Shown piece by piece: positions 15,599-24,574 of a stretch of DNA of 36,126 nucleotides. Source of the DNA: an uncultured Anaerosolibacter sp. GTDB lineage: Bacteria > Bacillota_A > Clostridia > Peptostreptococcales > Thermotaleaceae. The notes under the pieces were generated by a model. The model made no database searches. It had not been told where the DNA came from and saw only the letters and a list, made by a program, of their open reading frames with translations. How positions within the stretch are numbered: the first letter of the stretch is position 1; each line of letters starts with the position of its first letter. The stretch covers positions 1 through 36,126 of the forward strand of contig CALECF010000038.1 in the NCBI GenBank assembly GCA_937948705.1, given 5' to 3'. Position numbers and translations under genes: made by a program.

Positions 15599-18352
15599 AT
15601 GTTTGAAAAATTAAAAAGTCGACATAATCAAATCCTTTTGTTTTTTGGGATTTTTATTTGTATGCTTATCATTAGGCTATTTACATTGACAATTGTGGAA
15701 GGCGAAAAATATAAGGAACTATCAGATAATACTAGGATTAAGAAAATTCCAATTTCTGCACCCCGTGGTGAGTTGAGAGATCGATACGGGAGACTTTTAG
15801 CGGGTAACAGACCTAGTTTCACGGTTCAGATAATGAAGAATGAATTAATAGATGGTGAGATAAATGAAATAGCTGTAAAACTGCTTAATATACTCAATAT
15901 CAATGGGGACAAGCATGTGGACAATTTCCCAATAGCCGTTGAGGATGGGAGATATTATTTCACCTATGATAAAGAAATACAGAATTGGCTTTTATCACAA
16001 GGTTTAGAAGGTTTAGGCACAGCGACAGATGTTTTTAGCACGCTAAAGGACAGACTGGAGATTGATCCAGGTGTTGATGTTTTTGAAGCACAAACGATTA
16101 TGCAGCAGGATCATGGAATATATCCGCCAATTTCTGTAAAAACCATGAAGTTTATCCCTCAAATGAAGAAAGAGAACTTTCTTCAAAAATACACCCTTGA
16201 AGAGAATTTGAATGCGGAGGAAGCATTTCAAGCATTGCGAGATAAATATAAAATCCCAGATATGTTTTCTAATGAAGATGCTAGGAAGATTCTAATCATT
16301 CGTCACGAGCTAAGGGAGCAAGGATATCGTCAGTATCAACCTGTAACCATTGCATTTAACGTTTCTGCCAAGACAGTCTCCGAGGTAGAAGAACGAATCA
16401 TGGAAATGCCAGGAGTCAGTGTAGAGGTAGAACCTGTAAGATATTATCCTGGCGGAAACCTAGCATCCCACATATTAGGTTATTTGAGCAAGATTTCAGA
16501 GGGTGAAAGAGAAAGGTATGTAAAAGAATTAGGCTATGATCCTAATGATTTGATAGGCATGGATGGAATAGAGCGGGTCTATGAAAAGGATTTAAAAGGC
16601 AAAGACGGTGCTAAATATGTTGAAGTAGATGTATATGGACGTTTAATGAATGTTCTAAGGGAAGAGGAACCTCAAAAAGGTGAAACTACGTATTTAACGA
16701 TTGATGCAAAGCTACAGAAGGTTGCTGAAGATGCCCTAAGTCAAGCATTACAACAAATTCAAGTTGGGGGTACATTTACAAGCAAGTGGGGAAATTATAA
16801 GTATGGTGACGTATTTAGGAATGCGACTACCGGTACAGTTGTAGCGCTGGATGCCAAAACCATGGAGGTACTGGCCTTAGCAAATTATCCAAGTTTTGAT
16901 CCAAACCTTTTTGCTACGGGGATATCGTCCAAAGATTGGAATGATCTACAAGATAAAAATCCAAGGGATCCTTTGTCTCCGATTCCATTATACAACCTAG
17001 CAACAAGGGCTGCTATTCAGCCTGGCTCTACATTCAAAATGGTTACAGGACTGGCTGCCATCGATAATGGTATGAATCCAAATACAAAGATATATGATAA
17101 TGGGTTTATTCCATATGGAGGAAGAAGTTTTGGGTGTTGGTTATGGAACACAAAAAAGCAAAAACATGGATATGTAGATTTATATAGGGCTTTAGAAGTA
17201 TCATGTAATTATTATTTCTATAATGTTTCTACAGGATGGGATCATTTTAAACAACAATCTTTAGGTATTTCTATGAACGTTAATAAGTTGTTAGAATATA
17301 GTAAACGGCTAGGTTTAGACGAGCGTACTGGTATAGAGATCAGCGAAAATGCCTATGGGGTACCTAACCCAATGAAAAAAACTGCTGCAATCAAGTCTAT
17401 GTTGAAAAATCATATCAAGGTCCGCGCGAAGGATTACTTTGAATCTGAGATCTATGAAGATAAGGAAAAATTAGATAAAAATATTTTGGAGATTATTAGC
17501 TGGGCAGACGAAAATCCATCTAGAGGTGAGCTGATTAGCCGCACAGGGAAACTAGGTGTGAAAAAGGATAAGATTGAGACCTTGGTGGACGCTGCTAAGT
17601 TTACGTACTTTAATCAAGCAAAATGGTCCAAGGGAGATACGTTTAACTTATCCATCGGACAAGGGGAACATGCGTATACGCCCCTTCAAATGGCCCGCTA
17701 TATTGCTGCAATTGCCAATGATGGATATTTAAACAAGGTAAGCGTGGTAAAGAAAGTTGGCAGTGAAACGAAAAATGCAGAGAAGGAAATAGGCCCAAGA
17801 ATTGAGTTAAATAATTACAATAACTTAAAGCATATCCGACAGGGGATGTCCAATGTAACCCAAGAAGAAGGCGGTACGGCTAGAGCAGTATTTGGTAGAT
17901 TCCCAGTGAAGGTAGGGGGGAAAACTGGAACTGCTCAGCGATCCGGAAAAATTAATCCAAGAGATGAGGCCGAGTATCTAAGGAAATACTGGAAATGGAT
18001 TGCTCCATCCCTAAGTCTATCAGATGTAGAATCAAAGGCAAAGCAACTGATGGCAGCCAATAAAGACAGATATCGTGATGAAGGCGATGCCATGCGAGAA
18101 GCTATAAGGTTATTAAGTAACAATAAGATTAGCAATGACCAATTAGATCAGTTCAAGGATTCCTATGGAAACTTTGCATGGTTTGTTTCCTATGCACCTT
18201 TGGATGATCCTCAAATAGTTGTAGTAAGTCTGATTTTCCAGGGTGGACATGGGGGATATGCAGCACCTATTGCAAGGGAAATCATTGCAGAGTATCTAGG
18301 GTTAAATAAAGAAGCAGATAATATGAATTTAGAGAATGCACTCACCAGATAA
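15599..18352 (+). CDS. mrdA: Penicillin-binding protein 2, elongasome transpeptidase with insertions
   Basis: Class B PBP that cross-links lateral peptidoglycan. In the 917-residue product one N-terminal membrane helix (about 13-32) is followed by the dimerisation domain (from RGELRDRYGRLLA) and the transpeptidase domain. Active-site motifs are STFK with S477, SCN at 535-537 and KTG at 775-777. The protein is about 280 residues longer than E. coli PBP2. Extra material lies in the pedestal region (about 130-240), between SxN and KTG (helical, about 593-675) and just after KTG (about 784-857, helical and charged). Such large PBP2 proteins are usual in Clostridia. The gene sits four bases after mreD, so it is the elongation PBP rather than the sporulation SpoVD type, which would carry a PASTA domain. 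Confidence 0.95.
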   Translation: MFEKLKSRHNQILLFFGIFICMLIIRLFTLTIVEGEKYKELSDNTRIKKIPISAPRGELRDRYGRLLAGNRPSFTVQIMKNELIDGEINEIAVKLLNILNINGDKHVDNFPIAVEDGRYYFTYDKEIQNWLLSQGLEGLGTATDVFSTLKDRLEIDPGVDVFEAQTIMQQDHGIYPPISVKTMKFIPQMKKENFLQKYTLEENLNAEEAFQALRDKYKIPDMFSNEDARKILIIRHELREQGYRQYQPVTIAFNVSAKTVSEVEERIMEMPGVSVEVEPVRYYPGGNLASHILGYLSKISEGERERYVKELGYDPNDLIGMDGIERVYEKDLKGKDGAKYVEVDVYGRLMNVLREEEPQKGETTYLTIDAKLQKVAEDALSQALQQIQVGGTFTSKWGNYKYGDVFRNATTGTVVALDAKTMEVLALANYPSFDPNLFATGISSKDWNDLQDKNPRDPLSPIPLYNLATRAAIQPGSTFKMVTGLAAIDNGMNPNTKIYDNGFIPYGGRSFGCWLWNTKKQKHGYVDLYRALEVSCNYYFYNVSTGWDHFKQQSLGISMNVNKLLEYSKRLGLDERTGIEISENAYGVPNPMKKTAAIKSMLKNHIKVRAKDYFESEIYEDKEKLDKNILEIISWADENPSRGELISRTGKLGVKKDKIETLVDAAKFTYFNQAKWSKGDTFNLSIGQGEHAYTPLQMARYIAAIANDGYLNKVSVVKKVGSETKNAEKEIGPRIELNNYNNLKHIRQGMSNVTQEEGGTARAVFGRFPVKVGGKTGTAQRSGKINPRDEAEYLRKYWKWIAPSLSLSDVESKAKQLMAANKDRYRDEGDAMREAIRLLSNNKISNDQLDQFKDSYGNFAWFVSYAPLDDPQIVVVSLIFQGGHGGYAAPIAREIIAEYLGLNKEADNMNLENALTR

Positions 18353-18544
18353 AAAGGATGGTGGGTGTATTTTTTAGGCGATGATGTCTAGACTCTTCTT
18401 GAACGCATATATGTTCAAAAAACAATGATGCTATTAAAATAATGTTTTCAGCTACTTTTTTCAGAAAAAAAAAGGATTTAGTTTCAATATGAAGAATAAT
18501 TATAACGTTACAGATTTATTTGTAAGTCGTGGAGGTAATTCTAA
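18353..18544 (+). other. Intergenic gap between PBP2 gene and minC
   Basis: 192 bases with no gene. It holds a 20-base interrupted palindrome (TTGAAC at 18399-18404, GTTCAA at 18413-18418) without a T-run. I see no convincing terminator and no clear promoter, so min may be read from the mre transcript. Confidence 0.4.
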
Positions 18545-19186
18545 ATGCCTAAAAACAGCTTTGTATCTTTTAAAGGAAATAAGGACGGAATATCCATATA
18601 TCTAAATCCTCATATGGATTACAATGATATTAAAGAACAGCTTGTGAAGAGATTGGAATCAACAAAGCAGTTTTTTGTTGGCGCAAAAGTAATAGGGTTT
18701 GAAGGAAAAGAATTATCCAAGTGTGAGAAGGATGAAATAAAGCAAATCATACAGCTAGAATACAATATGATTGTATCTTTGGATGAGGAAAAACCTAAGC
18801 ATGATGAACAAGAAATAACTGACAATCTTGTTTTTGAAGGAATTGAGGAAGGGATTACAAAATTTATTAGAGCAACAGTAAGATCAGGTCAGCGAATTAT
18901 TTTTAATGGAAATGTAGTTGTCTTGGGTGATGTAAATCCAGGAGCAGAGATTATCGCTGAAGGGAATATTGTTGTCATGGGTGCCTTACGGGGTTTAGCC
19001 CATGCAGGAGCTACAGGGAATGATAGATCCTATGTTGCTGCAATCTGCTTACAACCAACGCAATTGAGAATTTCTGACATTATAACCAGATCACCAGATC
19101 ATGAGAAAATAAGGCCAATGATCCCTGAGTTAGCTTTAATTAAAGACGATATGCTTGTTATTGAACCATATTTGCAAAATAAATAA
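18545..19186 (+). CDS. minC: Septum site-determining protein MinC
   Basis: Division-site inhibitor of FtsZ assembly, 213 residues. The N-terminal FtsZ-binding domain (about 1-100) is joined by an acidic linker to the C-terminal triangular beta-helix with the signature VRSGQRI...GNVVVLGDVNPGAEIIAEGNIVVMG...RGLAHAG, where MinD binds. GGAGG lies upstream of the ATG. minD and minE follow, so the complete MinCDE oscillator set is present, in contrast to Bacillus, which uses DivIVA/MinJ. Confidence 0.96.
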   Translation: MPKNSFVSFKGNKDGISIYLNPHMDYNDIKEQLVKRLESTKQFFVGAKVIGFEGKELSKCEKDEIKQIIQLEYNMIVSLDEEKPKHDEQEITDNLVFEGIEEGITKFIRATVRSGQRIIFNGNVVVLGDVNPGAEIIAEGNIVVMGALRGLAHAGATGNDRSYVAAICLQPTQLRISDIITRSPDHEKIRPMIPELALIKDDMLVIEPYLQNK

Positions 19187-19218
19187 TAAAAATGAATCTT
19201 ATGATAGGGGGAGTAATA

Positions 19219-20016
19219 ATGGGTGAAGTTCTTGTAGTGACTTCTGGAAAAGGTGGCGTTGGGAAAACAACGACTACTGCAAATATAGGGACTGGTTTAG
19301 CACTGTCTGGTAAGAAGGTAGTTGTTGTGGACGCAGATATTGGCCTTAGAAATCTAGATGTTGTAATGGGCCTTGAAAATCGCATTGTGTATGATATTGT
19401 CGATGTCGTTGAAGGTGTATGCCGATTGAGACAAGCATTGATTAAAGATAAGAGATATGAAAACTTATTTCTACTTCCAGCTGCCCAGACAAGGGACAAG
19501 AATGCAATCAATCCTCAACAAATGCAGGATTTGTGCAATGAGCTAAAGGCAATGTTCGATTTTGTAATTGTTGACTGTCCTGCTGGTATCGAGCAGGGAT
19601 TTAAGAATGCCATTGCTGGTGCTGATCGAGCTATTGTTGTAACAACACCTGAAATCTCCGCTGTGCGAGATGCAGATCGAATTATCGGGTTACTAGAAGC
19701 TGCGGAATTAAGGAATCCACAATTGATTATTAATAGAATTCGAGTAGAGATGGTCAAAAGAGGAGATATGATGAACATTGAGGATATGATCGATATCTTA
19801 GCCATTGATCTTATCGGTATTGTGCCAGATGATGAAGCTATCGTTATTTCCACGAATAAAGGGGAACCAGCAGTAACAGATGACAAGTCAGAGGCTGGGC
19901 GTGCCTATAGAAATATTACAAAGAGAATCATGGGAGAAGAAGTACCTTTCTTGCAATTAGAAGGGGATGGTAGTTTTATGACGAAACTAAGAAAACTATT
20001 TGGAATCGGTAGATAA
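19219..20016 (+). CDS. minD: Septum site-determining ATPase MinD
   Basis: Deviant Walker A ATPase of the ParA/MinD family. GKGGVGKTT lies near residues 10-18, VDADIGLRNLDVVMGLEN follows, and the C-terminal amphipathic membrane-targeting helix (FMTKLRKLFGIG) is present. It recruits MinC to the membrane and is stimulated by MinE. The start is ATG 19219 (265 residues), with AGGGGG upstream; the longest frame starts 27 bases earlier and overlaps this ribosome-binding site, so it is rejected. Confidence 0.97.
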   Translation: MGEVLVVTSGKGGVGKTTTTANIGTGLALSGKKVVVVDADIGLRNLDVVMGLENRIVYDIVDVVEGVCRLRQALIKDKRYENLFLLPAAQTRDKNAINPQQMQDLCNELKAMFDFVIVDCPAGIEQGFKNAIAGADRAIVVTTPEISAVRDADRIIGLLEAAELRNPQLIINRIRVEMVKRGDMMNIEDMIDILAIDLIGIVPDDEAIVISTNKGEPAVTDDKSEAGRAYRNITKRIMGEEVPFLQLEGDGSFMTKLRKLFGIGR

Positions 20017-20036
20017 TTCTGAAAGGGGGATAAGTA

Positions 20037-20315
20037 ATGATGGATCTATTTAAGTTATTTAGCAGAGAAGACGCCTCCAGTAAGAACGTTGCGAAAGAAA
20101 GATTGAAGTTGGTGCTTGTTCACGACAGAACAAATTGTTCCTCAAACTTTCTTGAAATGCTTAAAGGTGATTTGTTAAGCGTAATTGCTGATTATGTGGA
20201 AATTGATGAGGATGGACTAGATATACGTATTACCAAAACAAAAAAGAGTACAGATAATTCAATGGTTCCAGTATTAATTGCGAATATTCCAATTAAAAAA
20301 ATGAAATCCAGATAA
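20037..20315 (+). CDS. minE: Cell division topological specificity factor MinE
   Basis: The 92-residue protein has an amphipathic N-terminal helix (MDLFKLFSRE), the anti-MinCD region KNVAKERLKLVLVHDRT with the conserved Arg/Asp residues, and the topological domain that follows. It activates the MinD ATPase. There are two adjacent Met codons (20037 and 20040); the first has better spacing to AAGGGGG. It is the last gene before a terminator. Confidence 0.95.
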   Translation: MMDLFKLFSREDASSKNVAKERLKLVLVHDRTNCSSNFLEMLKGDLLSVIADYVEIDEDGLDIRITKTKKSTDNSMVPVLIANIPIKKMKSR

Positions 20316-20319
20316 AGAA

Positions 20320-20358
20320 AAGACGAGAAACCTATAAAATGGTTTTTCGTTTTTTCTT
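20320..20358 (+). terminator. Intrinsic terminator after minE
   Basis: Bases 20320-20332 pair with 20341-20353 over 13 positions, two of them G-U, with an eight-base loop; the 3' arm merges into a T-rich run. It ends the mre-min transcript. Confidence 0.85.
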
Positions 20359-20388
20359 TGTAATTTCTATGATGGAAAATATGTTTTG

Positions 20389-20418
20389 TTGAGACATTCA
20401 GTTTAACTATGATATAAT
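20389..20418 (+). promoter_or_regulatory. Extended -10 promoter of rodA-mgsA
   Basis: TTGAGA (20389-20394), an 18-base gap and TATAAT (20413-20418) preceded by TGA, giving a full TGnTATAAT. The predicted transcription start is about 25 bases before the rodA start codon. Confidence 0.7.
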
Positions 20419-20449
20419 TTTATATAGAATAATTTAAAGGGGTGTAGCA

Positions 20450-21556
20450 ATGTTTGACAAAAAGTTGCTGAAAAATATCGACTTTACCCTGGTTATGACG
20501 GTAGTTTTGGTATTCTGTATCGGCTTGATTATGATCAGTAGTGCAACCCACGTTACCCAGGACGGATTGACGAGGCAGGTAAAAGTACAAGCCATTGCTT
20601 TTGCCCTAGGGTGCATCGCTGTTTTGGTTATTTTACTGATAGATTATAGTATTTACGCAAGTTTTGATAGGATGATTTATGCTATTTCGATTTTATTACT
20701 TTTGGCAGTATATATTCCTGGTATAGGAAAGACCCAAGCAGGGGCAAGAAGTTGGCTTGATTTTGGACCTGTTGATTTTCAGCCTGTAGAAATTGTAAAG
20801 ATAGGTTTTGTACTGTCATTTGCAAAATATCTCGAATCTAGACAGAATCAGTTAAACACGATAAAGGATTTGATTCCCATTGGGATTTATGGAGGAATAC
20901 CTATCTTGTTGCTTTTGAAGCAGCCTGATCTCGGGGGAGCTTTGGTTTTCATTATCATCATACTTGGAATGACTTTCGCCTCTGGATTAAACTATAAAAT
21001 TCTGGGATTTGGTTTTTTAGGAGGAATCGTGTCATTACCAATTGTGTACAAACTGATGGCCCCTCATCAAAGGGTTAGAATTGATGCTTTTTTAAATCCC
21101 TCAGATATAAGTTTGCCTGGAAACTATCAAGTAATGCAGTCTAAAATTGCTATTGGATCAGGGCAAATGCTTGGCAAAGGACTGTACCAAGGCACGCAGA
21201 ATAATTTTGATTTCCTTCCCGTGCAAGAGACGGACTTTATCTATGCTGTTTTAGGAGAGGAATTTGGTTTCATCGGTGGAATCGTCATTATTATATTGTA
21301 CTCTATTTTTCTTTATAGAATGATGAAAATTGCAAGTGCCTCGAAGGATCTATACGGTTCATTGGTAGTCGTTGGTATAACATCAATGTTTGCATTTCAA
21401 ATATTTGAGAATATCGGAATGACTATGGGTGTTATGCCAGTCACAGGGCTCACATTACCCTTTATCAGTTATGGAGGAAGTTCGCTGCTTATGAGCATGT
21501 TTGCTTTAGGAATCGTATTAAACATCGGAATGAGAAGACAAAAAATTAAATTTTAG
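20450..21556 (+). CDS. rodA: SEDS-family peptidoglycan polymerase RodA
   Basis: Multi-pass membrane glycosyltransferase (about ten segments, 368 residues) that polymerises glycan from lipid II with a class B PBP. SEDS marks are WLDFGPVDFQPVEIVKIGFVL (with the conserved Glu), PDLGGALV, the VQETDFIYAVLGEEFGFIGG loop with the essential Asp, and PVTGLTLPFISYGGSSLL. These motifs are shared with FtsW; RodA is chosen because the gene lies beside mreBCD/PBP2 and min and is not in a mur/fts cluster. It has its own promoter and an AAAGGGGTG ribosome-binding site. Confidence 0.9.
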   Translation: MFDKKLLKNIDFTLVMTVVLVFCIGLIMISSATHVTQDGLTRQVKVQAIAFALGCIAVLVILLIDYSIYASFDRMIYAISILLLLAVYIPGIGKTQAGARSWLDFGPVDFQPVEIVKIGFVLSFAKYLESRQNQLNTIKDLIPIGIYGGIPILLLLKQPDLGGALVFIIIILGMTFASGLNYKILGFGFLGGIVSLPIVYKLMAPHQRVRIDAFLNPSDISLPGNYQVMQSKIAIGSGQMLGKGLYQGTQNNFDFLPVQETDFIYAVLGEEFGFIGGIVIIILYSIFLYRMMKIASASKDLYGSLVVVGITSMFAFQIFENIGMTMGVMPVTGLTLPFISYGGSSLLMSMFALGIVLNIGMRRQKIKF

Positions 21557-21571
21557 TGAGGAGAATTTATA

Positions 21572-21970
21572 ATGAATGTAGCCTTGATAGCCCATGATAG
21601 AAAAAAGGATATTATTATCAACTTTGCAATCGCATACAAACATATCCTTGAGCATCATCATATTACTGCTACGGGTACAACTGGTAAGCTTATCCAAGAG
21701 GCTACTGGCTTAACGGTTCATAGGGTTCAATCTGGGCCCTTGGGGGGCGACCAGCAAATAGGTGCAGAAATTGCAAAGAATAATATGGACTTAATCATTT
21801 TTCTAAGAGATCCTTTGACGGCACAGCCCCATGAACCTGATATATTAGCGCTCTTAAGGCTATGTGATGTTTATAAGATTCCCGTTGCAACGAATATAGC
21901 CACTGCTGAGATATTAATTCGAGCAATGGAAAAAGGGGAATTTCATTGGCGGGAAATTATTAAAGCATAA
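21572..21970 (+). CDS. mgsA: Methylglyoxal synthase
   Basis: Converts dihydroxyacetone phosphate to methylglyoxal and phosphate, a bypass relieving phosphate limitation in lower glycolysis. The 132-residue product carries the active-site set at a constant offset from the E. coli enzyme: D60 in GPLGGDQQ, D80 in the RDPL motif, H87 and D90 in the PHEPD motif, plus the phosphate loop TGTTGKLI. The ATG has GAGGAG upstream, 15 bases after rodA. The rodA-mgsA pairing recurs in Clostridia as far as I recall; no functional link is known. Confidence 0.96.
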   Translation: MNVALIAHDRKKDIIINFAIAYKHILEHHHITATGTTGKLIQEATGLTVHRVQSGPLGGDQQIGAEIAKNNMDLIIFLRDPLTAQPHEPDILALLRLCDVYKIPVATNIATAEILIRAMEKGEFHWREIIKA

Positions 21971-22001
21971 AAAAAATGGAGGAATGATTCCTCCATTTTT
22001 T
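21971..22001. terminator. Bidirectional terminator between mgsA and ndh
   Basis: Perfect 14-base stem (21971-21984 with 21988-22001), with A-run on one side and T-run on the other, between convergent genes. It can end both transcripts. Confidence 0.93.
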
Positions 22002-22006
22002 ATTTA

Positions 22007-23803
22007 CTATAGGTCTATCTTGATACTTTTGTTCCTAATAAAATGTCTCCAGTTCTTCATTAACCAAGGCATTAAGTAGTGATCTACGCCAAATGCCCGA
22101 CCTGCGCCACCTAGGCAAGCAATAGAAGTCACGATATACCAGTAATCGTAGAGCCCTGTAGAAAGAAGGAAATTGATATTCATTCCTATAGAGACAATCG
22201 CAGCAATAAATGTGAAGGCACCAGTTAAAAATGCAATGCCAAGTCCAAATTCTGTTAGAACAATCATCGTCTGGAAGAACATAGCATTTGGAACAATAAT
22301 GGTCTCACAAATCCAAGCATACCAAGCTGGCGTATTCTGTCCAATTAGATTCATACCTTGAACGACTGCCTCGGCAGCACCTTCAGCGGCAGCAGGTGTA
22401 GCTGCCGCTGTTGCGTCAGCAGCTCCGGCTACTTTTTCTGCATAGATAGATACCTTAGAAAGCCAACCATCACTATATTTGTGAACACCTTGCATTAACC
22501 ACATATAGCCTAAATACATACGCATAATAACCATCCAGAAGGTAAATGTTTCAGTAGTTAAATGCTTTTTAATGATATTATCATCCTTACGCTTATGAAC
22601 AAATTGGTGTTTTAAGTAACGAATAACTTGCTCGAAACCAGCAACTTCAAATTGATAATGGATATTTACCAGATGTTTGATAAACATAGCCATTAACCCA
22701 GATGTACGCATACCCATGGTATCAGCAACCGCATATTTTCGGCCGATGGAAACCATTGTACCATGAAGCTTAGGCTTGCACTTTTCAAGAGGCTTGTTAT
22801 GAATGAGGTTGGCTATATTTTTCCCCGCGCTCTTACCTGTCTGCATAGCAGATTCTACAAGCAGCGGCAACGGCTTACCATCCTCCTCGATAAAGAAGGA
22901 ATTATCACCAATTAGGAATACATTAGGATAAGAAGCTGATTGAGTATACTCATTGACCTCAACCCTTCCCCTACCTTTAGGAGCAGCAGGAAGTCCAATC
23001 TTCTCCACAAAACTACTTACTTTGATACCACCGGTCCAGATTAACGTATTCGATGGAACGATAGTACCATCTTTCATTTCTAAACGATCAGGTGAAACCT
23101 TCGTAACAGGAGAATTTGTTAGAACTTCGACGCCATTTGTTTTAAGATAGTTCATAGCCTTATCAATTAAGTTTTGTGGGTAAACAGCCAATATCTTATC
23201 CATGGCCTCTACAACGACTAAACGAACTTCGCTTTTCGAAATATGATATTCTTTGCATAGGACGTCTCGCCATTGAATAAGCTCGCCTACCATCTCTATA
23301 CCTGTGAATCCGCCGCCTCCAACAACAAGGGTTAAATACTCCCTACGTCTTTCAACATTTTGTTCTTTCGAAGCTAATTGGAACATCGTGCGGATATGTC
23401 TATTAATTTTTGTTGCGTCTTCAAGAGACCAAAGAGTGAAAGCGTTTTCTTCCATTCCTTCGATTCCAAAGAAGGCAGGCTCACTACCACAACCAACTAC
23501 GAGATAATCGTAGGCGTAAGTATTATTTTCTGATGTCAAAGTTTGTCCATCGAAATCAATAGCTTTAACTTCATCTTGAATGACATTTACCTTGGTGTAC
23601 TTAAATATCTCATCGAGATATATTTTTACACTCTCTTCATCAACTCTGTTACCCGCAACTTCATGAAGCTCTGTAAGTAAAGTGTGTCGATCGTTCTTGT
23701 CAATGATAGAAATTGAAACATCGTCATTTTTCAATTTCTTATGCAGTGTAAGTGCTGCATCGACACCTGCGTATCCAGCACCTAGTACTACAATACGTTT
23801 CAT
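22007..23803 (-). CDS. ndh: Type II NADH dehydrogenase fused to a DoxX-like membrane domain
   Basis: Single-subunit flavoprotein NADH:quinone oxidoreductase, 598 residues. The FAD site is GAGYAGVDAA (8-17), the NADH site VGGGGFTGIEMVGE (161-174), and the second FAD motif YPNVFLIGDNS (about 292-302). After residue 415 comes a membrane domain of the DoxX type with about four helices, interrupted by an Ala-rich linker (458-481). The start is ATG 23803, with AAGGGGGG upstream; the longest frame would add 11 residues across that site. The Ndh2 of Listeria's electron export locus also has, as I recall, a C-terminal membrane tail. The gene is divergent from the FMN-lipoprotein/apbE group, supporting a shared membrane redox role. 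Confidence 0.9.
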   Translation of the reverse strand: MKRIVVLGAGYAGVDAALTLHKKLKNDDVSISIIDKNDRHTLLTELHEVAGNRVDEESVKIYLDEIFKYTKVNVIQDEVKAIDFDGQTLTSENNTYAYDYLVVGCGSEPAFFGIEGMEENAFTLWSLEDATKINRHIRTMFQLASKEQNVERRREYLTLVVGGGGFTGIEMVGELIQWRDVLCKEYHISKSEVRLVVVEAMDKILAVYPQNLIDKAMNYLKTNGVEVLTNSPVTKVSPDRLEMKDGTIVPSNTLIWTGGIKVSSFVEKIGLPAAPKGRGRVEVNEYTQSASYPNVFLIGDNSFFIEEDGKPLPLLVESAMQTGKSAGKNIANLIHNKPLEKCKPKLHGTMVSIGRKYAVADTMGMRTSGLMAMFIKHLVNIHYQFEVAGFEQVIRYLKHQFVHKRKDDNIIKKHLTTETFTFWMVIMRMYLGYMWLMQGVHKYSDGWLSKVSIYAEKVAGAADATAAATPAAAEGAAEAVVQGMNLIGQNTPAWYAWICETIIVPNAMFFQTMIVLTEFGLGIAFLTGAFTFIAAIVSIGMNINFLLSTGLYDYWYIVTSIACLGGAGRAFGVDHYLMPWLMKNWRHFIRNKSIKIDL

Positions 23804-23879
23804 AATGAACCCCCCTTTAAAATATAGCATTTGCAACTCAAATCCGGTTAAATATTATTTTAACATGATTGCTATAAAT

Positions 23880-23888
23880 ATTATATCA
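23880..23888 (-). promoter_or_regulatory. Extended -10 promoter of ndh
   Basis: On the minus strand the sequence is TGATATAAT, a perfect extended -10 about 77 bases upstream of the ndh start. The -35 (TATACA, 17 bases upstream) is only partial. Confidence 0.55.
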
Positions 23889-24022
23889 AAAATACCAAAG
23901 GATGTATAATAAAAAATGAATAGTTAGAGAAGTAGGGGGGATAAATTCATACGATATCATTTACAGACTGAACAGGATAAATAGAGAAAATTACCTTCGT
24001 CTAAATTATTCGAACGAAAAAA

Positions 24023-24051
24023 TTGACAACCATTAAATTTAATTATAAAAT
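24023..24051 (+). promoter_or_regulatory. Sigma-A promoter of the FMN-lipoprotein gene
   Basis: TTGACA (24023-24028), 17 bases, then TAAAAT (24046-24051). It diverges from the ndh promoter; the 263 bases between the two genes hold only these promoter elements and A/T-rich sequence. Confidence 0.6.
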
Positions 24052-24099
24052 ATTATATGTAAGCGTTATCAAAACCATATATTTTAAGGGGGTAATATC

Positions 24100-24570
24100 G
24101 TGAAAAAAGTCTTATCAATTATTTTAATTACGGTTCTGGTATTAGCTTTAGGCGTTGGGTGCTCTAAGCCTGCACAGCCAACACAACAGCCTGAGCCAGC
24201 ACCAGCTCCAGTAGAACAACCAGCACCAGCAGAGGAAACAACGAAAGACGGTACTTACACAGCATCTGACGCAGAGTTTGATCAGTACGGCTGGAAAGCT
24301 GAAATCAGCGTTACATACAAAGATGGTAAGATCACGGAAGTTGTTTTTGAAGAAGTAAATAAAGATGGTGCAAAGAAGAGAGACGATGTAGGTTATAATA
24401 CTCCTTTTAAAGCAAAGTCTGGTGTAACTGTAGGAGAAGTAGCTGATACATTGGTGAAAGCTTTAATTGAAAAGCAAGATATTAATGCTGTAGATACTGT
24501 TGCAGGTGCTACTGCATCTACAGACAAGTTTAAAGAATTAGTCATCAAAGCAGTCGAAGCATCAAAATAA
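24100..24570 (+). CDS. FMN-binding lipoprotein (PplA-like)
   Basis: Secreted, membrane-tethered flavoprotein of 156 residues. A signal peptide ends in a lipobox with C21 (LGVGC). A Pro/Ala/Gln-rich spacer (23-46) follows, then one FMN_bind domain. The covalent FMN acceptor is expected at T138 in the DTVAGAT motif; Ala replaces the usual Ser/Thr at the fourth position, a common variant. The start is GTG at 24100 with AAGGGGG seven bases upstream. It is followed by apbE, whose product would flavinylate it. Listeria PplA is a related lipoprotein (with two such domains, as I recall) that passes electrons to flavin shuttles outside the cell; this one has a single domain. Confidence 0.88.
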   Translation: MKKVLSIILITVLVLALGVGCSKPAQPTQQPEPAPAPVEQPAPAEETTKDGTYTASDAEFDQYGWKAEISVTYKDGKITEVVFEEVNKDGAKKRDDVGYNTPFKAKSGVTVGEVADTLVKALIEKQDINAVDTVAGATASTDKFKELVIKAVEASK

Positions 24571-24574
24571 AACC

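Noticed and set aside
15599..18352. SpoVD-type sporulation PBP
   Set aside because: No C-terminal PASTA domain and direct linkage to mreBCD favour the elongation PBP2.
18399..18418. Palindrome TTGAAC-N8-GTTCAA as a LexA operator or terminator
   Set aside because: Spacing between half-sites is eight rather than the four expected for GAAC-N4-GTTC, and no T-run follows.
23837..24099. Riboswitch (for example FMN) between ndh and the FMN-lipoprotein gene
   Set aside because: No conserved riboswitch core is visible; predicted leaders are about 40-70 bases, too short for an FMN aptamer.
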